Assembly (NCBI RefSeq): GCF_002364335.1
Contig: NZ_DEXW01000048.1
Span: 1 to 59,328, forward strand
Reading direction: 5' to 3'
Source of the DNA: Winogradskyella sp. UBA3174
Lineage (GTDB): Bacteria > Bacteroidota > Bacteroidia > Flavobacteriales > Flavobacteriaceae
DNA length: 59,328 nt
A program made the position numbers and the translations under genes. The notes beneath the pieces were generated by a model that ran no database searches, was not told where the DNA came from, and saw only the letters and a program-made list of their open reading frames with translations. Below, piece by piece: positions 26,264-35,144 of this stretch. Numbering within the stretch: position 1 is the first letter of the stretch; each line of letters starts with the position of its first letter.

Positions 26264-27390
26264 TGGTAAAACTTAAAACCTTATCAATAACAAATTACTG
26301 CTCCTTATCCGTTAATGTAGGGTACATGGGTAAACTAATACATTTAGAATAATACGCTTCTGAATTTTTTAAGTCAGCACTATCATAGCCAATACTTTTA
26401 TAATATGGCAAGGTATGTACTGGTATATAATGTATTTGAGCAAATATATTATGTGTTCTTAAGTTATCGTATAAGCCTTTTCTGTCTTCAACTTCTACAA
26501 TAAATAAATAAATGATGGGCATTATAAGCACCGTCTTGTAAACTTTGAAACTTTAACTTACCCTTAAATGCTTCTTTATAAGTATTAGCAATTTCATTTC
26601 TTCTAACAACACCCTCACTATTCTTAGCTAATTGTGTAATACCTAATGCAGATTGAATATCTGTGAGTCTATAGTTATAGCCAAGTTCTTGCATTTCATA
26701 ATACCAACCACCGTGATTTTCTGTCATATTATCCTTAGTAATACCGTGCATTCTTAGACTGGATAATTTCTTATATAATTGTTCTGAATTTGTGGTAACC
26801 ATTCCTCCTTCACCGCGTGCAATATGCTTTACAGGGTGAAAAGAAAATATACCAATATCTGCATAGTTTCCGTTACCGCAATACTGCTTATTTCTTTTAG
26901 AGTCTGTAAAATAACCGCCTGGTGCATGGCAGGCATCTTCAATAATCCATAAACCGTGTTTGTCTGCTGATTCCCTGAATGCTTCTAAATCTACAGGTAT
27001 TATTCCTTTAAAAAACCCTTTAGGTTTACTTTCAATTAAATTTTTAGTGTCTTCTAACGAAAGCGTATAACTATCTCGGTCTATATCTGAGAACCAGACC
27101 TCTCCGCCTGCATATCTTACACAGTTTGCAGAGGCTGCAAAGGTAATCGGTGTTGTAATAACGCGTTCACTTGGTTTTAAGTTTAAAGCCATAACTGCTA
27201 TATGAAGACCTGCTGTTGCATTTGATACTGCGACTGCATATTTTGCTCCAATATATTCAGCAAATTTCTCTTCAAAATCATTAACCCTTGGTCCTTGAGT
27301 TAAGAAATCTGCCGTTAATGTTTTAACTACAGCATCAATATCATCTTGATCTATATGTTGTCTTCCGTAAGGTATAATTTGGCTACTCAT
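26256..27390 (-). pseudogene. pseC: Decayed PseC aminotransferase
   Basis: DegT/DnrJ-type PLP aminotransferase that would make UDP-4-amino-4,6-dideoxy-beta-L-AltNAc. The start MSSQIIPYGRQHIDQDDIDA and the PLP-lysine block FSFHPVKHIARGEGGM are PseC-like. Three lesions are visible. GIIPVDLEAF lacks about seven residues expected between PVD and LEAF (family pattern PVD-[YF]-AG-x3-V), an in-frame ~21-bp loss near 26990-27000. A three-copy TTTA run at about 26501-26513 shifts the frame after AHHLFI; removing one copy restores VEVEDRKGLYDNLR. A TAA at 26295-26297 precedes FVIDKVLSFTNG and the ancestral stop that overlaps pseF. The longest remaining frame is 300 of about 380 codons. Confidence 0.88.
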
Positions 27391-27545
27391 TATGCTTCAA
27401 AAGTTGAATCTACATGTTCTTTTATTAGCTTTCTCAAACTCTCAACAGTCTCCCATTCCTCATTATCACCAGAGTTATAACTAAAACCTTGAGCTACTTT
27501 CTTTGCATTAAAGGCCTTAACATATTCATCCGCATTGGGAAAATA
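27390..27545 (-). pseudogene. pseB: 3' remnant of pseB (UDP-GlcNAc 4,6-dehydratase, inverting)
   Basis: About 51 codons of an open frame ending at the TAA that overlaps the pseC ATG (TAATG). It reads FPNADEYVKAFNAKKVAQ, then GFSYNSGDNEEWETVESLR and LIKEHVDSTFEA, which matches the C-terminal tail of PseB dehydratases. The Rossmann domain and catalytic residues are missing. To the right, the minus frame meets TAG at 27546-27548 and homology passes abruptly to the deacetylase on the other strand. This is a deletion remnant, and the pathway's first step is absent here. Confidence 0.8.
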
Positions 27546-27549
27546 CTAT

Positions 27550-28266
27550 ATATGACGGAGATAAGTGGGTTTTTAATATTTCTAAATATAAACTTAAAAA
27601 TTTTACAAAAGAAGAAGCCTACACCATTGTAACAAAATACACTAATTTTCTAGAAGATATTTCTGGTAAAAAAGCTCTAGCTTATAGGGCTGGTGGCTGG
27701 AGTGCACAACCGTTTTCTCATATTAAACAAGCACTTAAAGATTGTAATATTTTTATTGATAGTACAACATACCCTAAGGATTTTCATAAATCTAGCCACC
27801 AAGAGTTTGATTTTAGAAATGTTAAACAGTACAAGACTAAATATAGGTTTGAAGATGATTTAACAATTGAAGATGTTAACGGCAGATTCATAGAATATCC
27901 TATAAGCTCATACAGAGTAAGTCCTATTTTCTTTTGGCTATTTGCTTTTGGCTATTTGCTTTTGAAAAACTTAAAAAATCAAAAAAACATATCGCTCTAG
28001 GAAATGGTTCTGCTATATCTAAACCTAAAAAGGAAGTTTTAAGATTAATGACTTCTTTTTCTAATAGCGTTATTGCTATTGACGGTTACAAAGCATCATA
28101 TGTTTATAAGGCATTCAAAAAATACGTAAAAAATACAGATAGTAATGACAATTTTATTCTAATTGGTCACCCAAAAGCATTCACTCCCTATTCTTTAGAT
28201 AAAACCAAAGAATTTATATCTAAAACTCATAAAGAGCATAAATATAAAATATTTGAAAATAGCTAG
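27550..28266 (+). pseudogene. 5'-truncated, frameshifted polysaccharide deacetylase
   Basis: A plus-strand frame begins abruptly with YDGDKWVFNISKYKLKNF and continues through LAYRAGGWSAQPFSHIKQAL, a NodB-homology signature of polysaccharide deacetylases. The N-terminal metal site is missing. A 14-bp tandem duplication (27931-27944 repeated at 27945-27958) shifts the frame; ignoring one copy lets the protein run on as FWLFAFEKLKKSKKHIALGN to the stop at 28266. It probably once acted on a surface glycan. It is the only plus-strand gene inside the minus-strand locus from 12 to 38 kb, and it was originally divergent from pseB. Confidence 0.78.
27931..27958. repeat. 14-bp tandem duplication
   Basis: CTTTTGGCTATTTG occurs twice without a gap (27931-27944 and 27945-27958) and a partial third CTTTTG follows. 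The extra copy causes the frameshift in the deacetylase remnant. Confidence 0.9.
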
Positions 28267-28317
28267 ATAATTATCTTATGTTAAAACAAATAGCGCTTTA
28301 ATATCAGAACACCATTA

Positions 28318-29532
28318 TTATTTGTTTAAAACTCCACAAAAATCTAATACAATTTTATCTAAAGGTATCTCTAGTGTTTTAAACTCTTCATGGGCTACTA
28401 AAAATGTTATAATGTCAGCTTGCTTAGCTGCTTCTTTATAATTAGTTAGTTTAAAAACTTTATGGCTATCTATATTAGGCTCTACAATATAACATTCTTC
28501 ATTATTAGCATTTTGTAATATTTTTTGAGCTATGTACTTTGCTGGGGATTCTCTTAAATCATCAATATTTGGCTTAAACGCTAAGCCCATAATTGCAATT
28601 TTAGGTTTATAGCCATTCTTTAATTCAAAATTAAGTTTTGCTGTTTGCACTTTCTCTGCACACCAAAAAGACTTGTAATTATTTATTTCTCTAGCTTTTC
28701 CAATAATTTGTGACTCCATAGGGTAGTCAGAAACTATAAAATAAGGATCTACAGCTATACAATGTCCGCCTACTCCGCAACCAGGTTGTAAAATAGTTAC
28801 TCTTGGGTGCTTATTTGCTAATTCAATTAACTCCCAAACATTAATATCTGCTTTATCACAAATAAGAGACAACTCGTTTGCGAAGGCAATTTGAACATCT
28901 CTAGAAGAATTCTCAACAAGTTTACACATTTCTGCAGTACGTGCATTAGTTTTATGCAAATCCCCTTCTATAAATTGTTTGTAAAAACTTATCGCTTTCT
29001 CAGTAGATTCAGCATTAACACCACCTATTACACGATCGTTATTTACTAACTCATACATTACATTTCCAGGCAAAACGCGCTCTGGGCAATAAGCTAAATA
29101 TAACTTACCTTGTAGTTCTGGGCGTTCAGAATAAATTAAATCCATCATTTTTTCGGTAGTACCAATTGGTGATGTAGACTCAATTATATATAAATCATTA
29201 GGCTTTAATAAAGGAATTATCGCTTTAGTAGCCGCTTGGACAAAAGAAATATCAGGCTCATTTTTAGCTTTGAACGGAGTGGGTACAACTACTAAATATA
29301 TATTTGCTTCTACTGGCTTTGTATCTGCTATTAAATACTTTTCTTTAACTGCTGTTGCTACCGCTTTATCGAGGTCTGGTTCCACAATATGTATTTTACC
29401 TGCATTTATTGTTTCTACAACACTAGGGTTTATATCTACACCATGTACATGGATTTTATTTTGAGCTATTAAAACTGCCGTTGGCAAACCGATATACCCC
29501 AAGCCGATCATTACAACTTCTGGTTTATTCAT
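28318..29532 (-). CDS. wecC: UDP-N-acetyl-D-mannosamine dehydrogenase
   Basis: 404 residues, a UDP-glucose/GDP-mannose dehydrogenase family member. It oxidises UDP-ManNAc to UDP-ManNAcA with two NAD+. The NAD fold begins VVMIGLGYIGLPTAVLIA (6-23), the central domain has YLAYCPERVLPGNVMYEL (about 145-162), and the catalytic cysteine lies in GCGVGGHCIAVDPYF (about 255-269). It follows wecB with a single base between them. The product feeds the ManNAcA branch of the O-unit. Confidence 0.93.
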   Translation of the reverse strand: MNKPEVVMIGLGYIGLPTAVLIAQNKIHVHGVDINPSVVETINAGKIHIVEPDLDKAVATAVKEKYLIADTKPVEANIYLVVVPTPFKAKNEPDISFVQAATKAIIPLLKPNDLYIIESTSPIGTTEKMMDLIYSERPELQGKLYLAYCPERVLPGNVMYELVNNDRVIGGVNAESTEKAISFYKQFIEGDLHKTNARTAEMCKLVENSSRDVQIAFANELSLICDKADINVWELIELANKHPRVTILQPGCGVGGHCIAVDPYFIVSDYPMESQIIGKAREINNYKSFWCAEKVQTAKLNFELKNGYKPKIAIMGLAFKPNIDDLRESPAKYIAQKILQNANNEECYIVEPNIDSHKVFKLTNYKEAAKQADIITFLVAHEEFKTLEIPLDKIVLDFCGVLNK

Positions 29533-29533
29533 A

Positions 29534-30661
29534 TTATTTATTTAGAATGAATTCAACTATACGCTCACAAGCTTTACCATCACCATATGGGTTATGTAAC
29601 TTACTCATAGCTTCATAGTTTTTATTATCATTTAAGAGTTTATCTGTTTCATTAATAATCTTACTTGTATTTGTTCCTACTAATAGAACTGTTCCTGCAT
29701 CTACGGCTTCTGGGCGTTCAGTAGTATATCTCATAACCAACACGGGTTTTCCTAGACTAGGCGCTTCTTCTTGCACACCTCCACTATCTGTTATAATTAA
29801 ATAGGATTTATTCATTAGCCAAACAAATGAAGGATACGATAATGGAGCAATTAATTTGATGTTTTTTTCATTACCCAACAAATCATATACTGGTTTTTGG
29901 ACGTTGGGATTCAAATGAACTGGATATATTATTTGGACATCATCATGGTTTTGGGCTATTGTTTTTAGTGCCGAACAAATATTAATAAAACCTTGTCCAT
30001 GATTCTCCCTTCTATGACCAGTAACCAAAATTAAACGCTTTTTATTATCTACGATTTCTTTTAATTCTTCTATTTCTTTATCTTGAAAATTATCTGAATT
30101 GACTATAGTAGAGCTGTGTGCTAAAGCATCAATAACAGTATTTCCGGTAACTAAAATATTAGAGCCATTAATGTTTTCATTTAAAAGATTATCTCTAGAA
30201 GTTGTTGTTGGAGCAAAATGATAATCAGAAACACTTCCTGCAATACTTCTATTAATCTCTTCTGGAAAAGGAGAACGCTTATTAAATGTTCTTAAGCCCG
30301 CTTCTACATGGCATACTTTAGCTCCAGAATAAAATGCTGCAATACTCGCTGCCATAGTCGTTGTTGTATCTCCATGCACATAAACAAAATCTGGATTAAA
30401 ATCTTCTAAAATAGGCTTAAGGTTTGTAATAATATCTGCCGTTAACGAGTAAAGATTTTGATTGGGTTTCATTAAATCTAAATCGTAATCTGGGATGATA
30501 TCGAAAAAACTTAAAACCTGGTCTAGCATTTCTCTATGTTGAGCAGTTATACAAACTTTGGTCTCAAAGTGATCAGAGTCTTTTAAAAATGCTTTCACCA
30601 AAGGCGCCATTTTAATAGCTTCTGGTCGTGTACCGAATATAATAAGGTTTTTCTTTTTCAT
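29534..30661 (-). CDS. wecB: UDP-N-acetylglucosamine 2-epimerase (non-hydrolysing)
   Basis: 375 residues, the normal WecB/MnaA length. It interconverts UDP-GlcNAc and UDP-ManNAc. Signature blocks are IIFGTRPEAIKMAPLVKAF (about 6-24), YVHGDTTTTMAASIAAFYSG (about 93-112), HVEAGLRTFN (about 117-126), VTGHRRENHGQGF (about 212-224) and TDSGGVQEEAPSLGKPVLVM (about 288-307). It is the first gene of a wecB-wecC pair, and a 298-base non-coding interval lies upstream. Confidence 0.95.
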   Translation of the reverse strand: MKKKNLIIFGTRPEAIKMAPLVKAFLKDSDHFETKVCITAQHREMLDQVLSFFDIIPDYDLDLMKPNQNLYSLTADIITNLKPILEDFNPDFVYVHGDTTTTMAASIAAFYSGAKVCHVEAGLRTFNKRSPFPEEINRSIAGSVSDYHFAPTTTSRDNLLNENINGSNILVTGNTVIDALAHSSTIVNSDNFQDKEIEELKEIVDNKKRLILVTGHRRENHGQGFINICSALKTIAQNHDDVQIIYPVHLNPNVQKPVYDLLGNEKNIKLIAPLSYPSFVWLMNKSYLIITDSGGVQEEAPSLGKPVLVMRYTTERPEAVDAGTVLLVGTNTSKIINETDKLLNDNKNYEAMSKLHNPYGDGKACERIVEFILNK

Positions 30662-30959
30662 GTAGATATGCTGTAAACTTCTTTCAAACTTTATTTTTCT
30701 AAAAACACTATAATTAATGATTTACTCAATAGAATATTAAATGAAACAATCGCCTATACCGCAACTTTTTTATTTGTAATTCTATCAAAAAAAACCTTCA
30801 AATTAATATAGATTTTAGCTCCTGATTTTCCATGCCAAAACTTTATATAAAGTCTATTTTTTACTAATTCATTTGTTTAATATTAACCGAGTAGCTAGAA
30901 TTATGTATAGAGAACTGAGATCCTCAAGTTAATTGTCTTTTATTGAGTGTTACATTTTA
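30662..30959. other. 298-base non-coding interval upstream of wecB
   Basis: Very AT-rich, with no ORF over 50 codons that resembles a protein. It separates cysQ from wecB. On the minus strand a frame reads FWHGKSGAKIYINLK before stops; it may be an old remnant but cannot be assigned. A weak -7-like TAAAGTTTG lies close to wecB. A wecB promoter is presumably here. Confidence 0.4.
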
Positions 30960-31754
30960 TTAAGATACAATAAACCAAGGGTTTAATAAATTTTCCTTGT
31001 TATAACGCAAGGATGCATTAGTCTCTTGTGAGATTACATGAATGCCTAAGGCATTACAAATGGCTTGTCCCGCTGCAGTATCCCATTCCATTGTAGGCGC
31101 AAATCTTGGATATACGTCTGCATTATCTTCTGCTATAATACAGAATTTTAACGAGCTACCTTTAGATACAGTTTCTATTTGTTTGCCAGTATTCTGAATA
31201 GATTTAATAAAAATTTTTGTTTCTATATTCATGTGTGATCTACTCGCAACCACTCTAACAATATTATTGTTTGAAGGTTTCTTATCTAGTAACTCAGCGA
31301 TTCTTATTACCTCGACTATTTCTGTGTTATGAGAATTTAACTCTGCTTTAAACGCTACTTTTTCTTCAACGTTTGCATAATACAAAGTCTTAGTTACCGG
31401 AACGTAAATAACACCTAAAACAGGTTTTCCGTGCTTAACAAGTGCTATGTTAACGGTAAATTCCCCATTGCGTTTTATAAACTCTTTAGTACCATCTACT
31501 GGGTCCACAATCCAACATGTTTTCCAAGTTTTTCTTATGGAGTAGTCGGTTTGTTTGTTTTCTTCGCTAATAATTGGAAACTCTGTTTTATCTAAATAAG
31601 CATTTATAATAGTATTTGCACGCTTATCTGCCTCTGTTAATGGTGATTCATCTGCTTTATATTCAACAGATATCTCAGAGTTATAAACTTTCATAATAGC
31701 TTCACCAGCGTCTAATGCTCCTAAAATTGCTGTTTGTAAATTATTACTTATCAT
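30960..31754 (-). CDS. cysQ: 3'(2'),5'-bisphosphate nucleotidase
   Basis: 264 residues of the inositol-monophosphatase superfamily, CysQ type. It hydrolyses PAP to AMP, clearing a by-product of sulfotransfer and sulfate assimilation. The metal-binding motifs are SEENKQ (about 58-63), WIVDPVDGTKEFI (about 78-90) and EWDTAAGQAICNALG (about 217-231). Its place inside a polysaccharide operon is common in flavobacteria and may point to sulfated glycans, but no sulfotransferase is visible in this window. Confidence 0.9.
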   Translation of the reverse strand: MISNNLQTAILGALDAGEAIMKVYNSEISVEYKADESPLTEADKRANTIINAYLDKTEFPIISEENKQTDYSIRKTWKTCWIVDPVDGTKEFIKRNGEFTVNIALVKHGKPVLGVIYVPVTKTLYYANVEEKVAFKAELNSHNTEIVEVIRIAELLDKKPSNNNIVRVVASRSHMNIETKIFIKSIQNTGKQIETVSKGSSLKFCIIAEDNADVYPRFAPTMEWDTAAGQAICNALGIHVISQETNASLRYNKENLLNPWFIVS

Positions 31755-31816
31755 TAATAGGTCTATTAGGTATTATCAATTAATACTCGTTAGTAAAATA
31801 TATATTTAAAGCAATT

Positions 31817-32677
31817 CTAATTAGAATTAAAATTGCGCATCGCTATGCGTAAACTATCTCTCCAATGCGGAATACTAATATTTAAATTACTTTTTAATTT
31901 TGATTTATTTAATACACTAAATTTAGGCCTCTCAGCTGGTGTAGGGTAATCTACTGTTTTAATCGGTTTTACATCTATCTTAACATTACATTCGTCAAAT
32001 ATAGCACATGCAAAATCGTACCAGCTTGCTACACCTTCATTGCTGTAATTATAAATACCGTATGCATTCGTTTCTATATTTATGATTTTAAAGATTGCCA
32101 TTGCAAGATCAATGGCATATGTTGGTGTGCCTATTTGATCGTCTACTACACTTATTTCATTTCTATCCTTAGAAACTCTTAGCATGGTCTTCATAAAATT
32201 ATTTCCGTATTCTGAATACAACCAAGACGTTCTAATTATAAAATAGTTTGTTAATATTTCCCTTATCGCAAACTCGCCTTTTAATTTTGTAACACCATAA
32301 ATTCCTCTCGGATTTGTTTGATCATTCTCATTGTAGGCAGTATTTTTATAACCATCAAAAACAAAATCTGTAGAAACGTGTATAAGGACTGTATTATACT
32401 TATCACAAGCCAGAGCTAAATTTTTAACTCCAGTTTCATTTACTAAAATAGCTTTACCTTCTTCTTTCTCTGCCAAATCAACAGCTGTGTAAGCAGCACA
32501 GTTAATACAGAAGTCATAACTATTCTCACTAAAAAACAAGTCTACACTTTCTGAATTCGTTATGTTTAAATTAGATGAATCAGTATATACAATATGAAGA
32601 TTAGTTACTTCTTTTTCTATAGCTTTAATACAAGTTGCTAATTGTCCATTGCCACCAGTGACTAATATCTTTTTCAT
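31817..32677 (-). CDS. rfbD: dTDP-4-dehydrorhamnose reductase
   Basis: 286 residues, an extended SDR. It reduces dTDP-4-dehydro-L-rhamnose with NADPH, the last step of dTDP-L-rhamnose synthesis. The N-terminal VTGGNGQLATCIKAI (6-20) is the RmlD-type Rossmann loop, ISTDFVFDG-type VSTDFVFDGY follows (about 101-110), and the catalytic YGVTKLKGE (about 127-135) is present. It overlaps rfbC by 4 bases. The order here is rfbB-rfbA-rfbC-rfbD. Confidence 0.94.
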   Translation of the reverse strand: MKKILVTGGNGQLATCIKAIEKEVTNLHIVYTDSSNLNITNSESVDLFFSENSYDFCINCAAYTAVDLAEKEEGKAILVNETGVKNLALACDKYNTVLIHVSTDFVFDGYKNTAYNENDQTNPRGIYGVTKLKGEFAIREILTNYFIIRTSWLYSEYGNNFMKTMLRVSKDRNEISVVDDQIGTPTYAIDLAMAIFKIINIETNAYGIYNYSNEGVASWYDFACAIFDECNVKIDVKPIKTVDYPTPAERPKFSVLNKSKLKSNLNISIPHWRDSLRIAMRNFNSN

Positions 32678-33219
32678 AGTACAGCATTGGCTAGTGTGGG
32701 GAGAATTATATCCTTTTCTGAAACAATGAGCGTATCGTTAGGAAGTACCCAGTTTATTTTAAGTTCTGAATCGTTATAAATTATGCCTCTTTCTGAATTT
32801 TTATTGTAATAGTTATCACATTTGTAAGAAAAAATGGCAGTATCGCTTAGTACAATAAAACCATGGGCAAAACCACGAGGCACAAAAAGCTGATTCTTAT
32901 TGTCTTCAGTTAACTCTATTGACACGTGTTGACCAAATGTTGGTGAGTCTTTTCTAATATCTACAGCAACATCTAAAACTTTACCCTTTATTACTCTCAC
33001 TAGTTTGGCTTGAGCATGTTTGCCTATTTGATAATGAAGACCTCTTAAGACTCCTTTCGAAGAAAATGACTCATTGTCTTGGATAAAATTAACATTTAGT
33101 CCTGTTTCAGAGTTAAATTTTTCTTTATTAAAACTTTCAAAAAAATAACCTCTATTATCATCAAACACTTTCGGTTGAATAATATAACAACCTTCTAAAT
33201 GAGTTTCATTTATTATCAT
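32674..33219 (-). CDS. rfbC: dTDP-4-dehydrorhamnose 3,5-epimerase
   Basis: 181 residues, a RmlC cupin. It epimerises C3 and C5 of dTDP-4-keto-6-deoxy-D-glucose. Conserved blocks are FDDNRGYFFESFN (about 18-30), FIQDNESFSSKGVLRGLHYQ (about 44-63, with the catalytic His) and VPRGFAHGFIVLS (about 112-124). It overlaps both neighbours by 4 bases. Confidence 0.95.
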   Translation of the reverse strand: MIINETHLEGCYIIQPKVFDDNRGYFFESFNKEKFNSETGLNVNFIQDNESFSSKGVLRGLHYQIGKHAQAKLVRVIKGKVLDVAVDIRKDSPTFGQHVSIELTEDNKNQLFVPRGFAHGFIVLSDTAIFSYKCDNYYNKNSERGIIYNDSELKINWVLPNDTLIVSEKDIILPTLANAVL

Positions 33220-34085
33220 TTTTTTACTTTCAATAATCCTAACAAATTTTTTCCATAACCACTTTTTAATAAGGGTTCTGCTAAATCCCTAAAGGCTTTT
33301 TCGTCAATATAATCCATTTCAAAAGCTGCTGCTTCAATAGAGCCAATTTTTAATCCTTGTCGGTTTTCAATAACTTCAACAAATTGCGATGCTTGCATTA
33401 GAGAATCAAAAGTGCCCGTATCTAACCAAGCAGTGCCTCTATCTAATATACTAACATTTAAATTTCCGTTCTTCAGATATTCTCTGTTAATATCCGTAAT
33501 CTCCAATTCTCCTCTATGACTTGGCTTTATAGTTTTTGCTATTTGAACAACTGTGTTATCATAGAAATAAATACCTGGAACCGCAAAATTAGATTTTGGT
33601 TTTTCTGGTTTTTCTTCAATAGAAATTGCTTGACCGTTTTCATTGAACTCTACTACTCCATAACGTTCTGGGTCATGGACTCTGTATGCATAAATCACAC
33701 CACCATCTGGATTATTATTGCTTTGTAAAAGTGGAGCTAATCCTGATCCATAAAAAATGTTATCCCCTAAAATTAAAGCAACTTTATCAGATCCAATAAA
33801 CTCTTCACCTATAATGAATGCCTCAGCTAAACCATTAGGAGCGTCTTGAACAGCATAACTAAAGTTACATCCATACTTTTTCCCATCTCCTAATAAGTCT
33901 TTAAACAGCGGTAAATCTTTAGGAGTGCTAATTATTAATATTTCGTTTATACCTGCATATATAAGGGTTGATAATGGGTAGTATATCATTGGCTTATCGT
34001 AGATAGGCATCAATTGCTTGCTGATTGTAAGTGTTAGAGGATGCAACCTGGTGCCAGATCCTCCGGCTAATATTATTCCCTTCAT
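33216..34085 (-). CDS. rfbA: Glucose-1-phosphate thymidylyltransferase
   Basis: 289 residues. It forms dTDP-glucose from dTTP and glucose-1-phosphate. The signature GIILAGGSGTRLHPLTLTIS (3-22) and the block LPIYDKPMIYYPL-type LMPIYDKPMIYYPLSTLI (about 25-42) are clear, as is ALILGDNIFYGSG (about 103-115). Its product feeds both dTDP-rhamnose and, through RfbB and WecE, dTDP-Fuc4N. It overlaps rfbC by 4 bases and is 3 bases from rfbB. Confidence 0.96.
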   Translation of the reverse strand: MKGIILAGGSGTRLHPLTLTISKQLMPIYDKPMIYYPLSTLIYAGINEILIISTPKDLPLFKDLLGDGKKYGCNFSYAVQDAPNGLAEAFIIGEEFIGSDKVALILGDNIFYGSGLAPLLQSNNNPDGGVIYAYRVHDPERYGVVEFNENGQAISIEEKPEKPKSNFAVPGIYFYDNTVVQIAKTIKPSHRGELEITDINREYLKNGNLNVSILDRGTAWLDTGTFDSLMQASQFVEVIENRQGLKIGSIEAAAFEMDYIDEKAFRDLAEPLLKSGYGKNLLGLLKVKK

Positions 34086-34088
34086 ATG

Positions 34089-35144
34089 TTAGCTATATTG
34101 TTTTGTATAATAAGACTGATATTCTCCACTAGTAACATTATCTAACCATTCTTTATTGTTTAAATACCAATCTATTGTCTTATTTAATCCTTCTTCAAAA
34201 GTCACTGATGGTTGCCAACCTAATTCACTTTTTATCTTATTTGCATCAATTGCGTATCGTAAATCGTGTCCAGGTCTGTCTTTAACATAGGTTATTAGTT
34301 TTTCAGAACTTCCTTCTAGTCTTCCTAACTTAATATCCATTTGCTTACATAACAATTTTACTAAATCGATGTTTTTCCATTCGTTAAAACCGCCGATATT
34401 ATACGTTTCAGCATTCAAACCTTTATGAAAAACCAAATCAATCGCAATGGCATGATCATTAACATATAACCAATCTCTAGTGTAATTTCCGTCACCGTAA
34501 ACAGGAAGTGACTTCTCGTTAATTATATTGTTTATAAAAAGGGGGATTAACTTTTCAGGGAATTGGTGCCGCCCATAATTATTTGAGCAGTTAGTTATAA
34601 CATAAGGCAGTCCATAGGTTTCTCCATAAGCTCTTACAAAGTGATCTGAACTCGCTTTAGATGCTGAATATGGTGAGTTTGGGTCGTAACTTGTTGTTTC
34701 AGTAAAGAGACCTGTTTGACCTAAAGTTCCATAAACCTCATCTGTACTAATATGGTAGAAAAGTTTGTTTTCAAAAGCACCTTGCCAACAAGACTTAAAA
34801 GCATTAAGTAAAACCATTGTACCTATAACATTGGTTTTAACAAAAGCCAAGGGGTCTTTTATAGACCTATCGACATGAGATTCTGCAGCTAGATGTATAA
34901 CCGCCTCAAATCTGTACTTATTAAAAATCGAATTAATAAAGTTTTCATCAGTAATATCCCCTTTAATAAATTTATAATTGGGACTGTTTTCAACATCTTT
35001 AAGGTTTTCTAGATTGCCTGCGTATGTTAAGTTATCTAAGTTATAAATTTGATAGTTTAAATAATTTTGTGCAAAAAGTCTTACTACATGTGACCCTATA
35101 AAACCAGCTCCTCCTGTTATAAGTATAGATTTTTTTTTATTCAT
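34089..35144 (-). CDS. rfbB: dTDP-glucose 4,6-dehydratase
   Basis: 351 residues, an extended SDR. It makes dTDP-4-keto-6-deoxy-D-glucose, the branch point between rhamnose and Fuc4N. The NAD loop is ITGGAGFIGSHVVRLF (8-23), AAESHVDRSI (about 86-95), HISTDEVYG (about 131-139) and the catalytic YSASKASSDH (about 159-168) follow. The N-terminus MNKKKS is coded by a run of nine A. The start overlaps the Wzz-like gene by 8 bases. Confidence 0.96.
   Translation of the reverse strand: MNKKKSILITGGAGFIGSHVVRLFAQNYLNYQIYNLDNLTYAGNLENLKDVENSPNYKFIKGDITDENFINSIFNKYRFEAVIHLAAESHVDRSIKDPLAFVKTNVIGTMVLLNAFKSCWQGAFENKLFYHISTDEVYGTLGQTGLFTETTSYDPNSPYSASKASSDHFVRAYGETYGLPYVITNCSNNYGRHQFPEKLIPLFINNIINEKSLPVYGDGNYTRDWLYVNDHAIAIDLVFHKGLNAETYNIGGFNEWKNIDLVKLLCKQMDIKLGRLEGSSEKLITYVKDRPGHDLRYAIDANKIKSELGWQPSVTFEEGLNKTIDWYLNNKEWLDNVTSGEYQSYYTKQYS

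Noticed and set aside
24118..28266. Explaining all the pse lesions as sequencing or assembly errors
   Set aside because: They include nonsense substitutions, a 14-bp duplication, an apparent 21-bp loss and a 5' deletion, not only homopolymer indels, and they cluster in 4 kb while other genes with long A/T runs are intact. Reads are still needed to be certain.
30662..30959. Possible remnant of a sugar transferase upstream of wecB
   Set aside because: One minus frame has a short hydrophobic stretch after FFDRIT, but it has a stop inside and no diagnostic motif.
31813..31828. Palindrome AATTCTAATTAGAATT at the rfbD stop as a terminator
   Set aside because: The stem is almost pure A/T with no GC core and would be unstable; cysQ follows in the opposite part of the operon gap without other signal.
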